From Homarus americanus (lineage: Eukaryota; Arthropoda; Malacostraca; Decapoda; Nephropidae): a stretch of 64,000 nucleotides of DNA. This document shows, one piece after another, positions 38,950 to 48,918 of the stretch. Numbering within the stretch: position 1 is the first letter of the stretch; every line of letters begins with the position of its first letter. The stretch covers positions 4,880,762-4,944,761 of the forward strand of contig NW_024735503.1 in NCBI RefSeq assembly GCF_018991925.1. Direction: 5' to 3'. The position numbers and the translations under genes are program-made. The notes under the pieces were generated by a model. It was not told the DNA's origin. It saw nothing but the letters and a program-made list of their open reading frames with translations, and ran no database searches.

Positions 38950-40208
38950 GATGAGAGAGGGGTGGAGGGGGAGAGAGGGGTGGAGGGAGAGAAGGATGGA
39001 GGGGGGGAGAGGAGGGGAGATGGAGGGAGGCGGAGGGAAGGGGTGGAAGGAGAGGGAGGGGGAGTTGATAGAGAAGGGAGGGGGAGAATGTTCAGAGAGA
39101 GGGAGAGGGGGGTGGAAGGAGACGGAGAGGGGTGGATGGCTGGAGGGGAGGGACAGAGGGAGAGGGGGGGAGAGGAGGGGGTAAGGGGTGAGGGAGAGGA
39201 TGAGGCGGTGGAGGGAGAGGGTTGGAAGGAGAGGAGGGTGAAGGGAGGTGTGGAAGAGAGGGGTGATGGGGGAGGAGTGAAAGTAAAGTGAGAGGGGGAT
39301 AGAGAGGGAGAGGGGAGGGTGGAATGAGAGGACGAGGAGGAGCGGTGGAGGAAGAGGGGTGGAAGGAGAGGAGGGGGGGGAGGAAGAGCGTGAGGGGCTG
39401 CAGGGAAAGAGGGTAAAGGAAGAAGGGGTGGAGGAGCAGGGGTGGAGGGGGTGGAGGGGAAGGAGGAGAATGATAGGAGAGAGGTGGGAGGGGGTGGAGA
39501 GAGAGAGGGGGTGGAAGGACAAGGAGGCAGGAGAGGTGGTGGAAGGAGGATGGGGTAGGAAAGGGGAAGGAGAGGTAGGGGTGGATGAAAATGGGGTGGA
39601 GGTTTGGAAGGATGATTGGAAGGAGAAGACGAGGGTGTGAGAGAGAGGGAGAGAGGGAGAAAGGAGAGGGAGAAGGAGAGTGGAGGGAACAGGTAGGGTG
39701 GAAGATGTGGGAGAGAAGGTGGAAGGAGAGGTGGAAGGAAAGGGGTGGAGGGAGGTGGAGAGGAGGGTGGAGGGAAAGGGAGGAGTGGAAAGAGAGAGGT
39801 GGAGGGGTGAGGAAGTGGAGAAGAGGCAGGTGGAAGGGAGATTGGTGGGGTGGAAGGACTGGGAGGCGTGGAAGGAGACAGCTGGAAGGAAAGGGTCGAG
39901 TGGTGGAAGGAGGAGGGTGGAAGGAAGGGAGGTGGAAGAGGAGGACGTGGAAGAAGAGAGTGGTGGAAAAGTGGTGGAAGGAGAGGGGAGGAGGAAAGAG
40001 AGGGAGGGGTGGATGAGAGGGGAGGGTGGATGGAAGGGGAGGGTGGATGGAGAGGGAGAGGAGGTGGTGGAAAGAGGGAAGATGGTGGAAGGAGGGAGGT
40101 GGTGGAGAGAGTGGAAAGGGAGGGTGGATGGAGAGGGAGAGGAGGTGGAAGGAGAGGGGAAGATGGTGGAAGGAGAGGGGGAGGAGATGGAAAGAGAGGG
40201 GGAGGAGG
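38950..40208. repeat. Purine-rich minisatellite block 4
   Basis: G/A-rich array of the same family, with GGTGGAAGGAGAGGG-type units and many GTGGAGGG variants. Its left edge lies within a minus-strand RT frame and its right edge directly against the last codons of a plus-strand CR1-like ORF2. Long open frames here are compositional. Confidence 0.95.
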
Positions 40209-40360
40209 CAACTTTGTAGTAAGTGCTGGAACGCTGGAGAGTTTTAAAAGGAGGCTAGATAGATTCATGGATGATAGAGAGTGGTAGTAACTCTCGACAG
40301 GAGCTGCCATGCACAGGTCAACCGGCCTATTGCAGACTCCTTATTTTCTTATGTTCTTAT
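40209..40360 (+). pseudogene. 3' end of a CR1-like non-LTR element
   Basis: The first 26 codons (40210-40287) read NFVVSAGTLESFKRRLDRFM then DDREW and a stop, the typical C-terminus of arthropod CR1-like ORF2 ('..NSFKxxLDxFL..'). The short 3' UTR ends in a repetitive tail, TTATTTTCTTATGTTCTTAT. The 5' side is cut by purine block 4. Confidence 0.7.
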
Positions 40361-40745
40361 AGACAGGTGAGCCAGACCAGCATAATATGCAAAAGTACTT
40401 GAGAATATTATCAGAGATGCCGTTATGGAACATCTACTACGATACAACCTTGTAAAGGATTGTCAACAAGGTGTTATGCCGGGGCGCTCCTACTTAACAC
40501 AATTGCTCAAGGTTTTGTTTATTTGGACACATATTCTGGAACGGAGTGGTAATATCGACAATATTTACCCAGATTTTGCCTGGGCTTTCGACAGTGTACC
40601 CACGAAAGGCTGAAAATCAAACTGGAAGGGTACGGAATTCGGGGAAATGTTCTAGCATGGATAGAAGACTTTCTACATGACAGCAAGCAGTGTGTGGTGA
40701 TTAATGGCACGAAATCATCATCCATACCTGTTACCGCCACAGTAA
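40361..40745 (+). pseudogene. CR1-like reverse transcriptase fragment (fingers/palm)
   Basis: Reading starts with VSQTSIICK, slips one base, then continues VLENIIRDAVMEHLLRYNLV, QQGVMPGRSYLTQLL, the catalytic-region YPDFAWAFDSVP (first RT aspartate), then, after a stop/indel, LEGYGIRGNVLAWIEDFL and QCVVINGTKSSSIPVT. This covers RT motifs 2a to 4. The fragment is cut by the preceding element's tail on the left and by GA repeat on the right. Confidence 0.8.
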
Positions 40746-40830
40746 GATAAACTAGAAGAGAGAGAGAGAAAGAGAGGGATAACCACAATAAGATAAACTA
40801 GGCGAGAGAGAGAGAGAGGGTGAGATAAGA
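40744..40830 (+). repeat. GA-rich microsatellite with a duplicated AAGATAAACTAG lead
   Basis: Two copies of 'aagataaactag' (40744 and 40790 region) are each followed by a (GA)n run, giving a tandem duplication of roughly 47 bp. Confidence 0.7.
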
Positions 40831-40841
40831 GATATAGTGTT

Positions 40842-40976
40842 GACAATGAATTGCTGACGAATCTGCTGAGGTGTTTCAATGCGAAACATATGGCCCTCGC
40901 CTCCGGGCTGCGATTGCCCTCGAGGGTAGTCTACCGATTTCTACAGGACAGACAACAAGTTGGTTCAGACCACTAG
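40842..40976 (+). pseudogene. Short reverse-transcriptase-like fragment
   Basis: One frame reads LLTNLLRCFNAKHMALASGL then RLPSRVVYRFLQDRQQVGS before a stop. The 'W/Y-xx-FL-x-DR-xQ-x-V' wording matches the RT palm region (motif 4) of non-LTR elements. It is distinct in sequence from the neighbouring CR1-like piece, so it derives from another family. The assignment rests on a single motif. Confidence 0.45.
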
Positions 40977-41198
40977 ACCCTAAAACGTGAGTGATCGTGA
41001 AGTATTAGAATCTTATAAGAAACTCTAAATAACTTTAATAAGTATATTTATGTACTGTAATTTGATCATATTATACAAATTGTCTCCTGTATCAACAGTT
41101 ATAACATGTGAGTTATATTTAAGATGTTAACAGGCTATGTACTGTATATTGATTGTATTATTCATACTATGTGTCCTGAGATAACAGCATTTGTTATA

Positions 41199-43824
41199 CA
41201 GTCAACCCTCGCTTTACGTGGTCCCACATTACGAGTTTCCACGTTTACGCGGTACCCTGCCGAAACCGGAATGCTCACTTTCCGCGGTGCGTGTACCCCT
41301 TTACGCGGAGAGCGGCTGGCGAGCCGCGCCATTTTTGGATCCAAACTTCCCGCCATGTTGTGTAAGCGGCGCGAGTAGGCTGCGTAGTGTGTGTCTTTGT
41401 TGCGTTATCAGTGACGTCATATGACGTATCGGACTGTAATTGGGCCATGCATCCTTGCCTCCCTCCGCTGCTAGCTGTGATTGGTTTAAAGTAATATGAC
41501 GTGTCCACCCGCGGGAGGGAGGGAGGAAAGACGACGCTTGACCTAGCCGAGGCCGTTTCATCCCTCCAGGCCACACCGTGTATACGTGATTCCATTGTTC
41601 TGTAAAATGGCTTCCGCCGGACCACCGCCCCCAGAGAGAAACCTTTCCTTACCTGGACCCAGCCGCCCTAAGCCAAAGAAGACACGACATTCCTTAAGCT
41701 ACGAAATTAAGTATAAGATCATACAAGAGTTGGAGAAAGGAACAAGACAGGTTGATCTCGCGCGCCAGCATGGTGTTAACGAGTCTACGATCAGGACAAT
41801 TAAGAAGGATGCAGCCAAGATAAAGGAGCACATGAACATCACAAAGTCTACAGGTGCTTCTATGATCAAGTATTTCCACAACCAGGTGCTTCTCAAGACG
41901 GAAAAATTACTTGTGAGCTACTTGGTGCGTCAGGCGCAACGGAACATGGCGGTGGACACGCGCTCAGTTAAGGAGTACGCACGTGAACTGTATGCTGCAG
42001 TGTCACGAAAGATGGGAATTACAGAGCCCAAACCCTTTAATGCTTCCTCTGGGTGGTTACAGAGATTTAAGAAGAGGAACAAGATCACCGATATCAACAT
42101 TGGTGGTGAAGAAGCTAGTGCTGACCGTGTTGCGGCTAGGGAATTTCCTCCGTTTTTACGTGAGATTATGGAGGAAGGATGGTACACCGACGACCAGGTG
42201 TTTAACATGGACGAATCTGGTCTTTTTTGGAAAAAGCTACCTTCCAAGACCTTCGTTGTGAAGAATGCCAGCAAGTGTCGGGGCCGTAAGTTGCAGAAGG
42301 AGCGCATCACCGTCCTGTTTACCACCAATGCCTCCGGTACCTGTAAGCTCAAGTTATCGGTGATCCACACAGCACGCAAGCCGCACGCCTACAAGAGCAT
42401 GGACATGACCAAGCTAAATGTCCACTGGCTGACCGCACGTAAGGCGTGGATGTTCTCTACACTGTCCCTCTCCTGGTTTGATGACTGTTTCGTTCCCGAT
42501 GTGAAGAAATTCTGTGAGCAACAGAATGTGCCATTCAAGATTTTGTTGCTGCTGGACAACGCACCAGGACACACGCCCCTACTGTTAGATCGTCACCCCA
42601 ACGTAAAAGTGGTCTTTCTTCCTTCCTCCCAACACTACGTCTATATTACAGCCCATGGACCAAGAGTTAATCTGTAATGTAAAAGCTGCATTCTCTACTA
42701 ATAAATTCAAGCTCCTGAACGACTACACCAACATCAAGGAAAAGTTGCGTAACCTGAGTGATACCGATAGCGAGAGCGAAGACGATGAGGATCAACAGTT
42801 GGCAGAGCAAGAAGTACTTTTAAAACAATTCTGGAGAACATTCAACGTCAAGAAAGCTGTGGACTTCTTGGTGGAGGCATGGGATCAGCTGTCTGTAGCA
42901 ACTGTTCGTCACGCATGGAGACATGTGTTGCAAGGAATTCTGGCCGTTAGGCAGAGTCAATCTGTGACTGGTGAGGTTCAGACTGTTGCAGTAGCAGTGG
43001 ACCTTGCCAGAGAAGCTGCGCAGAGTGTTACAGCTGCAGGCTTCTCCGAGACCACCAACGACGACATCCTGGAGGTGATAAGGGATCCTGATGTGACTAC
43101 CGACGAGATGGTAGATGATGATGACGTCAGTGAAGAGGCAGGTGGTGCGTCATCCCAAGAGGAACGCCGCTTATCCCATAGTAATGTTAGGGGTGCCATC
43201 GAGTGTATCGAGAAAGCCAAGCTCCTCCTTTCCGACGACCCTGACGCAAACAGGTATGAAATCTTCACTACCCAGCTGTTGCAGACTATGGAGCTCTACA
43301 TCAAGGTTTATCACGACAACATAAACACCAGCCGTCAGCAAAGCATAACAGAGTTCTTCGCCCGCAACCCACCACAGCCAGCCCAAGCCAGTGATAGTGA
43401 CAGAGGTAGAGACAGTGATGATGACTTTGAGGGATTTGTCAGGGAGGCACTAGTAATTGTGGATGACACCGATGAAGACTCACCTGAGGGCCAGTAGCCT
43501 GCCCTCTGCCTCGGAACCAGCCTCCATTCCCCTACGCCGACCCATCTCTTCTACTAACGTAAGTGTTAACCCCAGCCTTGTTTTTTTCTAACCTAACCTT
43601 CATTTTATTCTTCTCTTATTGACTGTTCCCGTCTATATTATGTGTGGGTGAATACCATCATAAAGTTAAGAGGTTATTTTTAGTAAAACGTACGTATTGT
43701 GTCGGGAAAAAGTGGAGTTTGGGGGTCGGCCCGGTCTCTATTACAATTAATCCCATATGTTATGTTGTTCACTTTACGTGGGCCGCCGTGGGTTGAATTA
43801 ACCGCGTAAAGTGAGGGTTCACTG
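41199..43824 (+). mobile_element. Nearly complete pogo/Tigger DNA transposon, 2,626 bp
   Basis: Terminal inverted repeats: left CAGTCAACCCTCGCTTTACG at 41199, right (reverse complement) CAGTGAACCCTCACTTTACG ending at 43824, with two differences in 20. TA flanks both ends (41197-41198 and 43825-43826), as Tc1/mariner-pogo insertion requires. A further subterminal copy, CCCACGTAAAGTGAA, sits near 43775. The interior holds one transposase gene on the plus strand, broken once. GC content and CpG are clearly higher than in surrounding DNA, consistent with a fairly recent insertion. It lies between two CR1-like RT fragments. Confidence 0.93.
41607..43497 (+). pseudogene. Tigger/pogo transposase (psq-HTH, CENP-B HTH, DDE), one frameshift
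   Basis: This is a cut-and-paste transposase acting on the element's own inverted repeats in the nucleus. The likely start is ATG 41607 (MASAGPPPPERN, context aaaATGG); an in-frame upstream ATG exists at 41586. Counted from 41586, a psq-type HTH spans about 34-82 (KYKIIQELEKGTRQVDLARQ), a CENP-B-type HTH about 108-168, and the DDE_1 catalytic core follows. The first Asp is in FNMDESGLFW (residue 209), the second in LLLLDNAPGH (324), and the third in the PMDQE motif of the downstream frame at 42655. Near 42621 a tandem TCCT causes a 4-base duplication that shifts the frame, so the upstream frame ends early at 42677. The C-terminus (to 43497) is acidic and contains a PIP-box-like QQSITEFF. Apart from this lesion no stop codons interrupt it. 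Confidence 0.92.
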
Positions 43825-43859
43825 TATGAGAATTGTTCTTTGACTGGTTTTGACCGAAT

Positions 43860-44455
43860 TACGTATATGGTACGACTCAACGTTGAGGGTTTATTTCTCC
43901 AGCATCAAACCAATAACGCTCCTATGAGCGTTAACAGTACCTGTCACAAGCGGGGTACCACAGGGCAGTGTATTGGGCCAGCTGTTGATTGTTTGTTTCA
44001 TAAATGACATGTCTGACGTTGTACACTCCTCCATACAAATGTTTGCCGATGACGCCAAGTTATTTCGGGAAATCAAAAACCAAGCGGACTGTGAAGAGCT
44101 GCAGAAGGACCTCTGAGGGCTCCAAGAATTGGTGAAGAAATTGCTGCTGAGATTCAATATCACGAATTGTAAGAGGATGCACCTGGGGCGTACCAACGGT
44201 AGGGAGGCGTATCATATGTCCCAACGGGATGAAGAAACTGCGCTATTTGAGACGGAATGTGAGAAGGACCTAGGTGTGTATGTTGACAATGAGCTGAAGT
44301 TCTTGGGCAATTGCGAGAAGAAGGTAAATCAGGCAAATAAATTATTGGGTCTTATAAGAAGAACGTTCAGATATCTAGACGGTCCTTCCCTCATAACAAT
44401 CTTCAAGAGTGAAGTGCTTCCCCATCTGGAGTACTGTCACCCCGTCTGGTCCCCG
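43860..44455 (+). pseudogene. CR1-like reverse transcriptase fragment (palm/thumb)
   Basis: The sequence reads VPVTSGVPQGSVLGQLL, FINDMSDVVHSSIQ and the catalytic MFADDAKLF (about 44040-44066). A stop at 44114 follows. The frame then resumes with LLLRFNITNCKRMHLG, KDLGVYVDNELKF and KKVNQANKLLGLIRRTFRYL, ending FKSEVLPHLEYCHPVWSP. These are RT motifs 4 to 7 and the thumb of a CR1-like element. The upstream edge overlaps the protein region of the 40361-40745 fragment by about 25 residues, with different sequence, so they come from separate copies. It is cut at about 44455 by the gypsy relic. Confidence 0.85.
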
Positions 44456-45640
44456 AGATATGCTAGGGAGCTGCTCGTCCCAATAAACCTTCTTGCCCAC
44501 AGGTTTCCTCAACAGTTCTCTGAAGGGTTCCATGATTGGGGCTGTAGCCATGAAAGTGGCCAGATGGTTCACGAAGCCGTGCCAGGCCCGGATGTCAGTG
44601 ATTGTGGGGCGTACTAGCGGGGAAGTCCCTTACGGCCACCATCCTGTCAGCCGTGGGGTGGTATGAGTCCCAGCCCACGTCGAACCCCGCAAATTCCACC
44701 TCCCTCTGGCAGAACTTGAACTTCTCTTGGTTCAGAGTGATGCCCTTCTTCCCATATGTCTCCAGAAGCTCGTAATCATGCTGGAACGCTTGCTCCACGT
44801 TGCTACCGTAGAGCAGTGTGTCGTTGATGCACTTGTATTTGCGCTCCATGCCAACTATCACGTCATCAGCGCGTTTTGTGTAGGCATCTGGGGCAGCACA
44901 CTGTCCCATAGGGGTACGAAGGTATTGAAACCATCCCCAGGGTGTGATAAACGTGGTAAGTTTCCTGGTCTCTTCATGCAGCAGCACCTGGTGAAACCCC
45001 GATAACTCATCAGCCACTGTTTTGAAGGAGTGGATAGGCACACCGGACAACATGTCAGATGGGGCCGGAGTGCGATGTGTGTCCCTCGGGCATGCAGTTT
45101 TGAGACGCTGATAATCGACGGGGCTGCCCATTCTTCTTTCCTGTCATCACCATCCGCGAGCACCACTCGGTCCCCTCGCCCGCGGGAACGTGCATCAACA
45201 GTCCTCAAACAGTTGTCAACTTACCTCTTCCTCCCAGTGCTTGGGTACGGATGCTGTTGTGTGGCAGGCAAAGGGCCTGGTCCCCGGTATGAGGTGGATG
45301 TGATGCGGTGGTCCTTCCATCACCAGCAATGGACACCTAGCGACGTTAAATGTGGACGCCAAAAAGTGCTGCAGAAGCCAGTCCTGCAGGCGGCGGCGCA
45401 CATTGGTCTCTACCAATGGGATGGGAGGCAACGCCGGCCACACTGGTGCCACAGGGTCTTGGGGAGGGTCCACTTGCAACCCCGCTGCCATACGTATGGG
45501 AAGTCCTTCGGCACCAAACCCAGGCCCTTGCAGGCCGACAGGGACAGGAAGAGCATCGTCACTGATTTGATGAAGTACAGTATACCCTCTGCTGTGTTGA
45601 GCGGCCATCTCAGCTAAGTGACATCTAGTAGTCAAGGTTT
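44456..45640 (-). pseudogene. Gypsy pol: reverse transcriptase with altered active site
   Basis: The frame from 45635 reads the pre-RT segment (LLQHFLASTFNVARCPLLVM, then SVPKHWEEEVS). After shifts it gives GTEWCSRMVMTGKKNGQPRR, VDYQRLK, SGVPIHSFKTVADELSGFHQ and FITPWGWFQYLRTPMGQCAA. The catalytic box is KCINDTLLYG instead of the usual xIDD, i.e. the first Asp of the pair is Asn. The frame ends at 44595 after FPASTPHNH. A frameshifted continuation (MNHLATFMATAPIMEPFREL to YWDEQLPSI) runs to the truncation at 44456. No protease, RNase H or integrase was seen. Confidence 0.8.
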
Positions 45641-45663
45641 GGTCTGGAGAAGGTGGGCGGCCT

Positions 45664-46914
45664 CTATGCCCAACACTCGCCTGTGAGCAGGTCCCGCCAC
45701 ATAGACCTCAACCCCGTGGCAGCGATAGTCAAAATCGGGCAAGCTTTCGTGGTTTCTCCATGGCCGACCGTCACCATGAATTTGGGGAGGTGGCTGAGAG
45801 CAGCAGTGACCTCCTTTACTGCGGCCAGCAAGCTCCCTCCCACACCGTGTGGTGATGTGTGGGGTCCTTGCCTAGAGTAGCCGGACTTGCAGCACTTAGC
45901 GAGGTGGCCCTTCTTCCCACACAACCAGCACAGAGCCTCTCTTGCCGGGCACTTGTCCTTCCCTGCTGTGTGTTGGCCTCCACAGTTGTTACAGGGTTGT
46001 GTCGCCTTTGACACCACTGCTGGGGGGAAGGTTGACTTCCTGGCAGCAGCTATGGTTAGCTGTTCGGGGCATAGTCGGGTCTTGTACACCCGGCAGGTCC
46101 ACAGCCACTCCGCACACAGCTATGATCTTGCCACTTGTGTATCTGAGTGCCATTTCATAAGTTTCACACCTTCGTCTCAGTATGTCAAGCGACACAATCT
46201 CGCCCATGTTCTGATACAGCTCCATTTTCAATGCAGGGCTGTATAACCCTACCATGAGCACATAGGGCATTTAAACCTGCAGTCTATTGCCTGCTGTAAG
46301 CACTTATTTAAATAACATTTCAGCGACTCGCCTGGCTCTTGGCGTTCACTAAAAAAAACATCTAGCAATACTGCCTGATTGGACGAGGACGTTACCAAAT
46401 CCTTCAATGCATCCAATGCCTCTGTCGTTGAGAGGGCCTCCCACTGGGCACTTGTAAACCTGGCGTCCAAAGCACTTTGCAGCTCTGGGACGCATAGCAG
46501 ACGGATATCCAGTACGGAGTCCATCCTTGACCACCCATTGAGATGCAGTCAGCTGTTGACAGAACTCTTCCAGCTGTGGAACGCTGACGCGGCCATGTCC
46601 AACATGCACTTCACTGGAGCTGTTATGGGCGCTGCCCTTGCGCCACCAACCTGCTGGAGAGTCCATTGCCTGGTCTGCAATGAGGCTAGCTGTGCCGATA
46701 AGGAGTTGATGTTCGTCTGTTGCACCTGAAGAGCCTCAGCAAGGTTTCCTAGCGACTGTCCAGCTGGCGTGGGCCACCTCCCCACCCTGGGTGATGCCAG
46801 CCGGCGTGCCGACACCCCTCTTGACACCTTGAAGTTCGGCCTCATTCTGGTTAGCTTGGTTAGCTTAGAGTCCATAATCACTGTGCCATGCGTGGTTGGT
46901 AAATAGCAATCCAA
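45664..46914 (-). pseudogene. Gypsy gag (nucleocapsid zinc knuckles)
   Basis: Gag forms the particle that packages element RNA. Open pieces at 46914-46549, 46524-46249 and 46089-45664 follow one another in different frames. The probable start is the MDSKLTKLTRMRPNF methionine at 46875. A heptad-like stretch (LQVQQTNINSLSAQLASLQT) suggests a coiled coil. The last piece has two zinc knuckles, CNNCGGQHTAGKDKC (unusual spacing) and CWLCGKKGHLAKCC (CCHC-like). Several frameshifts prevent a single product. Confidence 0.75.
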
Positions 46915-47059
46915 GTTCGTCGGTAACTATATTTGAGTAAACTTATACAGATGCCCAACTAGAAGGTGCACTCTCCTTGCTGGACCATGGACGACTGCCT
47001 CAGGAATGCCACCAGTCTCCTCGCCGGCTCCCTACACCTACAGGCCCAACATATTGTAC

Positions 47060-47760
47060 CTCACACACATTCATAGAAAATGGGAAATATTCTTCAAAGA
47101 AAATGAGAAATTTTCATCATAGAAACTGAGAAAATTTCATAAAAGGAAAGGAAAAGATTTCATCAAAGTAAACGGGAAATTTTCACCATAGAAAATTAGA
47201 AATTTTCACCAAAATAGTAAATTTTCAACATAGAAAATGGGAAATTTTTCTCATAGAAAATGAGATTGTCATAAAAGAAACAGTAAATTTTCATCAAAAA
47301 ATATGGGAAATTGTTTCCATAGAAAATGGGAAATTGTCATCATAGAAAATGATACATTTTCATCATAGAAAATGGGAAATTTTTGTCAGAAAATGGAAAT
47401 TTTTTATGAGAAATTTTCATAAAAGAAATAGTAAATTTTCACCATAGAAAATGGGACATTTTTATCATAGAAAATAGGAATTTTTTCCCATAGAAAATGG
47501 AAATTTTTTATTATAGAAAATGGGAATTTTTTACCAATGAGAAATTGTCATCAAAAATAGTTTTCACCATAGAACATGGGAAATTTTGATCATAGAAAAT
47601 GGAAAAATTTCCTCTTGGAAAATGGGAAATTTTATTATAGAATTTTTTTATTTTTATCGTAAAATGGTAAGCTTTCATAAAAGAAAATGGAAAGTTTTTC
47701 ATTACAGAAAATGGGAAAATTTTATTATAGAAAGATGGAAGATTTTTTAAAAGTTCCTGT
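47060..47760. repeat. A/T-rich minisatellite (CATAGAAAATGGGAAATTTT units)
   Basis: Irregular tandem units of roughly 20-30 bp are built on CATAGAAAATGGGAAATTTT, with variants (GAAACAGTAAATTTTCATC and others). The reverse complement, AAATTTCCCATTTTCTATG, is the motif that occurs twice per monomer in the 25 kb satellite. There is no real coding. Confidence 0.9.
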
Positions 47761-47901
47761 TGATAGATATAAATGAAAAAAAAATTAGTTTATTCTTTAT
47801 TTCATACTAAAACATACGTTATGTACATGGCAGTTTCATTAACCTATATTATTAAAAAACACACCTAAGTGAAATAAACAAAGTAAATAGAGTGGGACGT
47901 A

Positions 47902-48918
47902 CAGTCAGTTCTGCTGTAACGCGATAGTTGTGTTCTTGTAAGACCTCGCGTTGTAGAAATTCGCGCAATAGTAATAACAGGGCTTATGGAGAAAATAGGG
48001 TTAGGTGCAGATTATGCGAAATCGAAAAAAATTTAGTAGTTAGCCTAACACAAAGGATAGCACAGTCTACATAAATGTTATTCATATCTAATAATGAAAT
48101 CATACAGTAAATGTTACACTTTACCTTGAAAAAATATAATATAACTTGGTCCCAGATCGCTTTTTCATTTGATCTTCTATCCACACTTAGAAGCCATTCC
48201 ATCTCCTCAAGTTCCTCTGGCCATGATCTCACACTTTTGTTTGCACTCAAGGTTTTTTCAGCAATACAGCTTGCTTTAATCTTTCCTGCATTGTCTCTAA
48301 TGGTGCGTAAAGTAGACTCCTTTATTCCCGTTACATGCACAATATCACATGTTCTTTCCTTATTTTCAAAACGCTTGATAACATCAAGCTTATCTTCAAG
48401 TGTTAAAGCCTTTTTTTTACGATCACCAGAGGAAATGCGATCACTAGAACGCTTCCTGGAGATATTCTACTTTTCCATATTCACAAAATTGGAGAAACAG
48501 TAAGCAAAAAACACTGAGGACGCTTCAAAACTTCCCACGCATTTCAAAATGATCGTGTGTGACGTAAACAGAGCGCGGGTGTAAAACGCCACGTATTTTG
48601 TTTTTCTCTTTTTTTAAATTTTATAATTTATATATACAGTACTGTACAGGTATACTGTACACATAAATATTACATAAATTATTTCTGCAATTCTTCACAA
48701 ACAAAACACATAAATCAATTGAACATGTGATGTCGAACGCGAACTGTAAACACTGCATCACCCCGCGCCAAGCGACAATACTGTACACTTAAAACGTTCG
48801 AGTGGAATCGCGTTACAGCCAACACGCGTTCGCGTTTTACAAATATCGTTCTTCTATTCATCAATCACGTTACAGCCAATTCGCGTTGACAAAACACACG
48901 TTACAGCAGAACTGACTG
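47902..48918 (-). mobile_element. 1,017 bp Tigger-type deletion derivative with intact inverted repeats
   Basis: Left terminus CAGTCAGTTCTGCTGTAACG at 47902. The right terminus (reverse complement) is identical over 20 bases and ends at 48918. TA flanks both ends (47900-47901, 48919-48920). Subterminal 'cgcgttacagccaa' repeats sit near the right end. The interior retains only the N-terminal part of a transposase on the minus strand, so this is a non-autonomous copy of a family different from the 41199 element. Confidence 0.88.
48100..48480 (-). pseudogene. Tigger transposase N-terminal HTH remnant
   Basis: The minus-strand reading gives a basic start (RKRSSDRISSGDRKKKALTL), then a psq-type HTH: EDKLDVIKRFENKERTCDIV, HVTGIKESTLRTIRDNAGKI, then KASCIAEKTLSANKSV and the start of a second helix region (ELEEMEWLLSVDRRS). 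The psq-type HTH binds the inverted repeats. The frame then degenerates; the CENP-B HTH is incomplete and the DDE core absent. An in-frame upstream methionine is not obvious, so the start is unset. Confidence 0.75.

Larger units (their letters stand above)
44456..47050 (-). mobile_element. Gypsy-type LTR retrotransposon relic, minus strand
   Basis: Minus-strand gag (46914 to about 45664) and pol (about 45640 to 44456) lie in the standard gypsy order. The element is truncated inside pol at 44456 against the CR1-like RT, and its 5' end runs into an A/T-rich minisatellite at about 47055, so neither LTR is complete. The leader at about 47020 contains TGGTGGCATTC, a possible primer-binding site. 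Confidence 0.8.
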
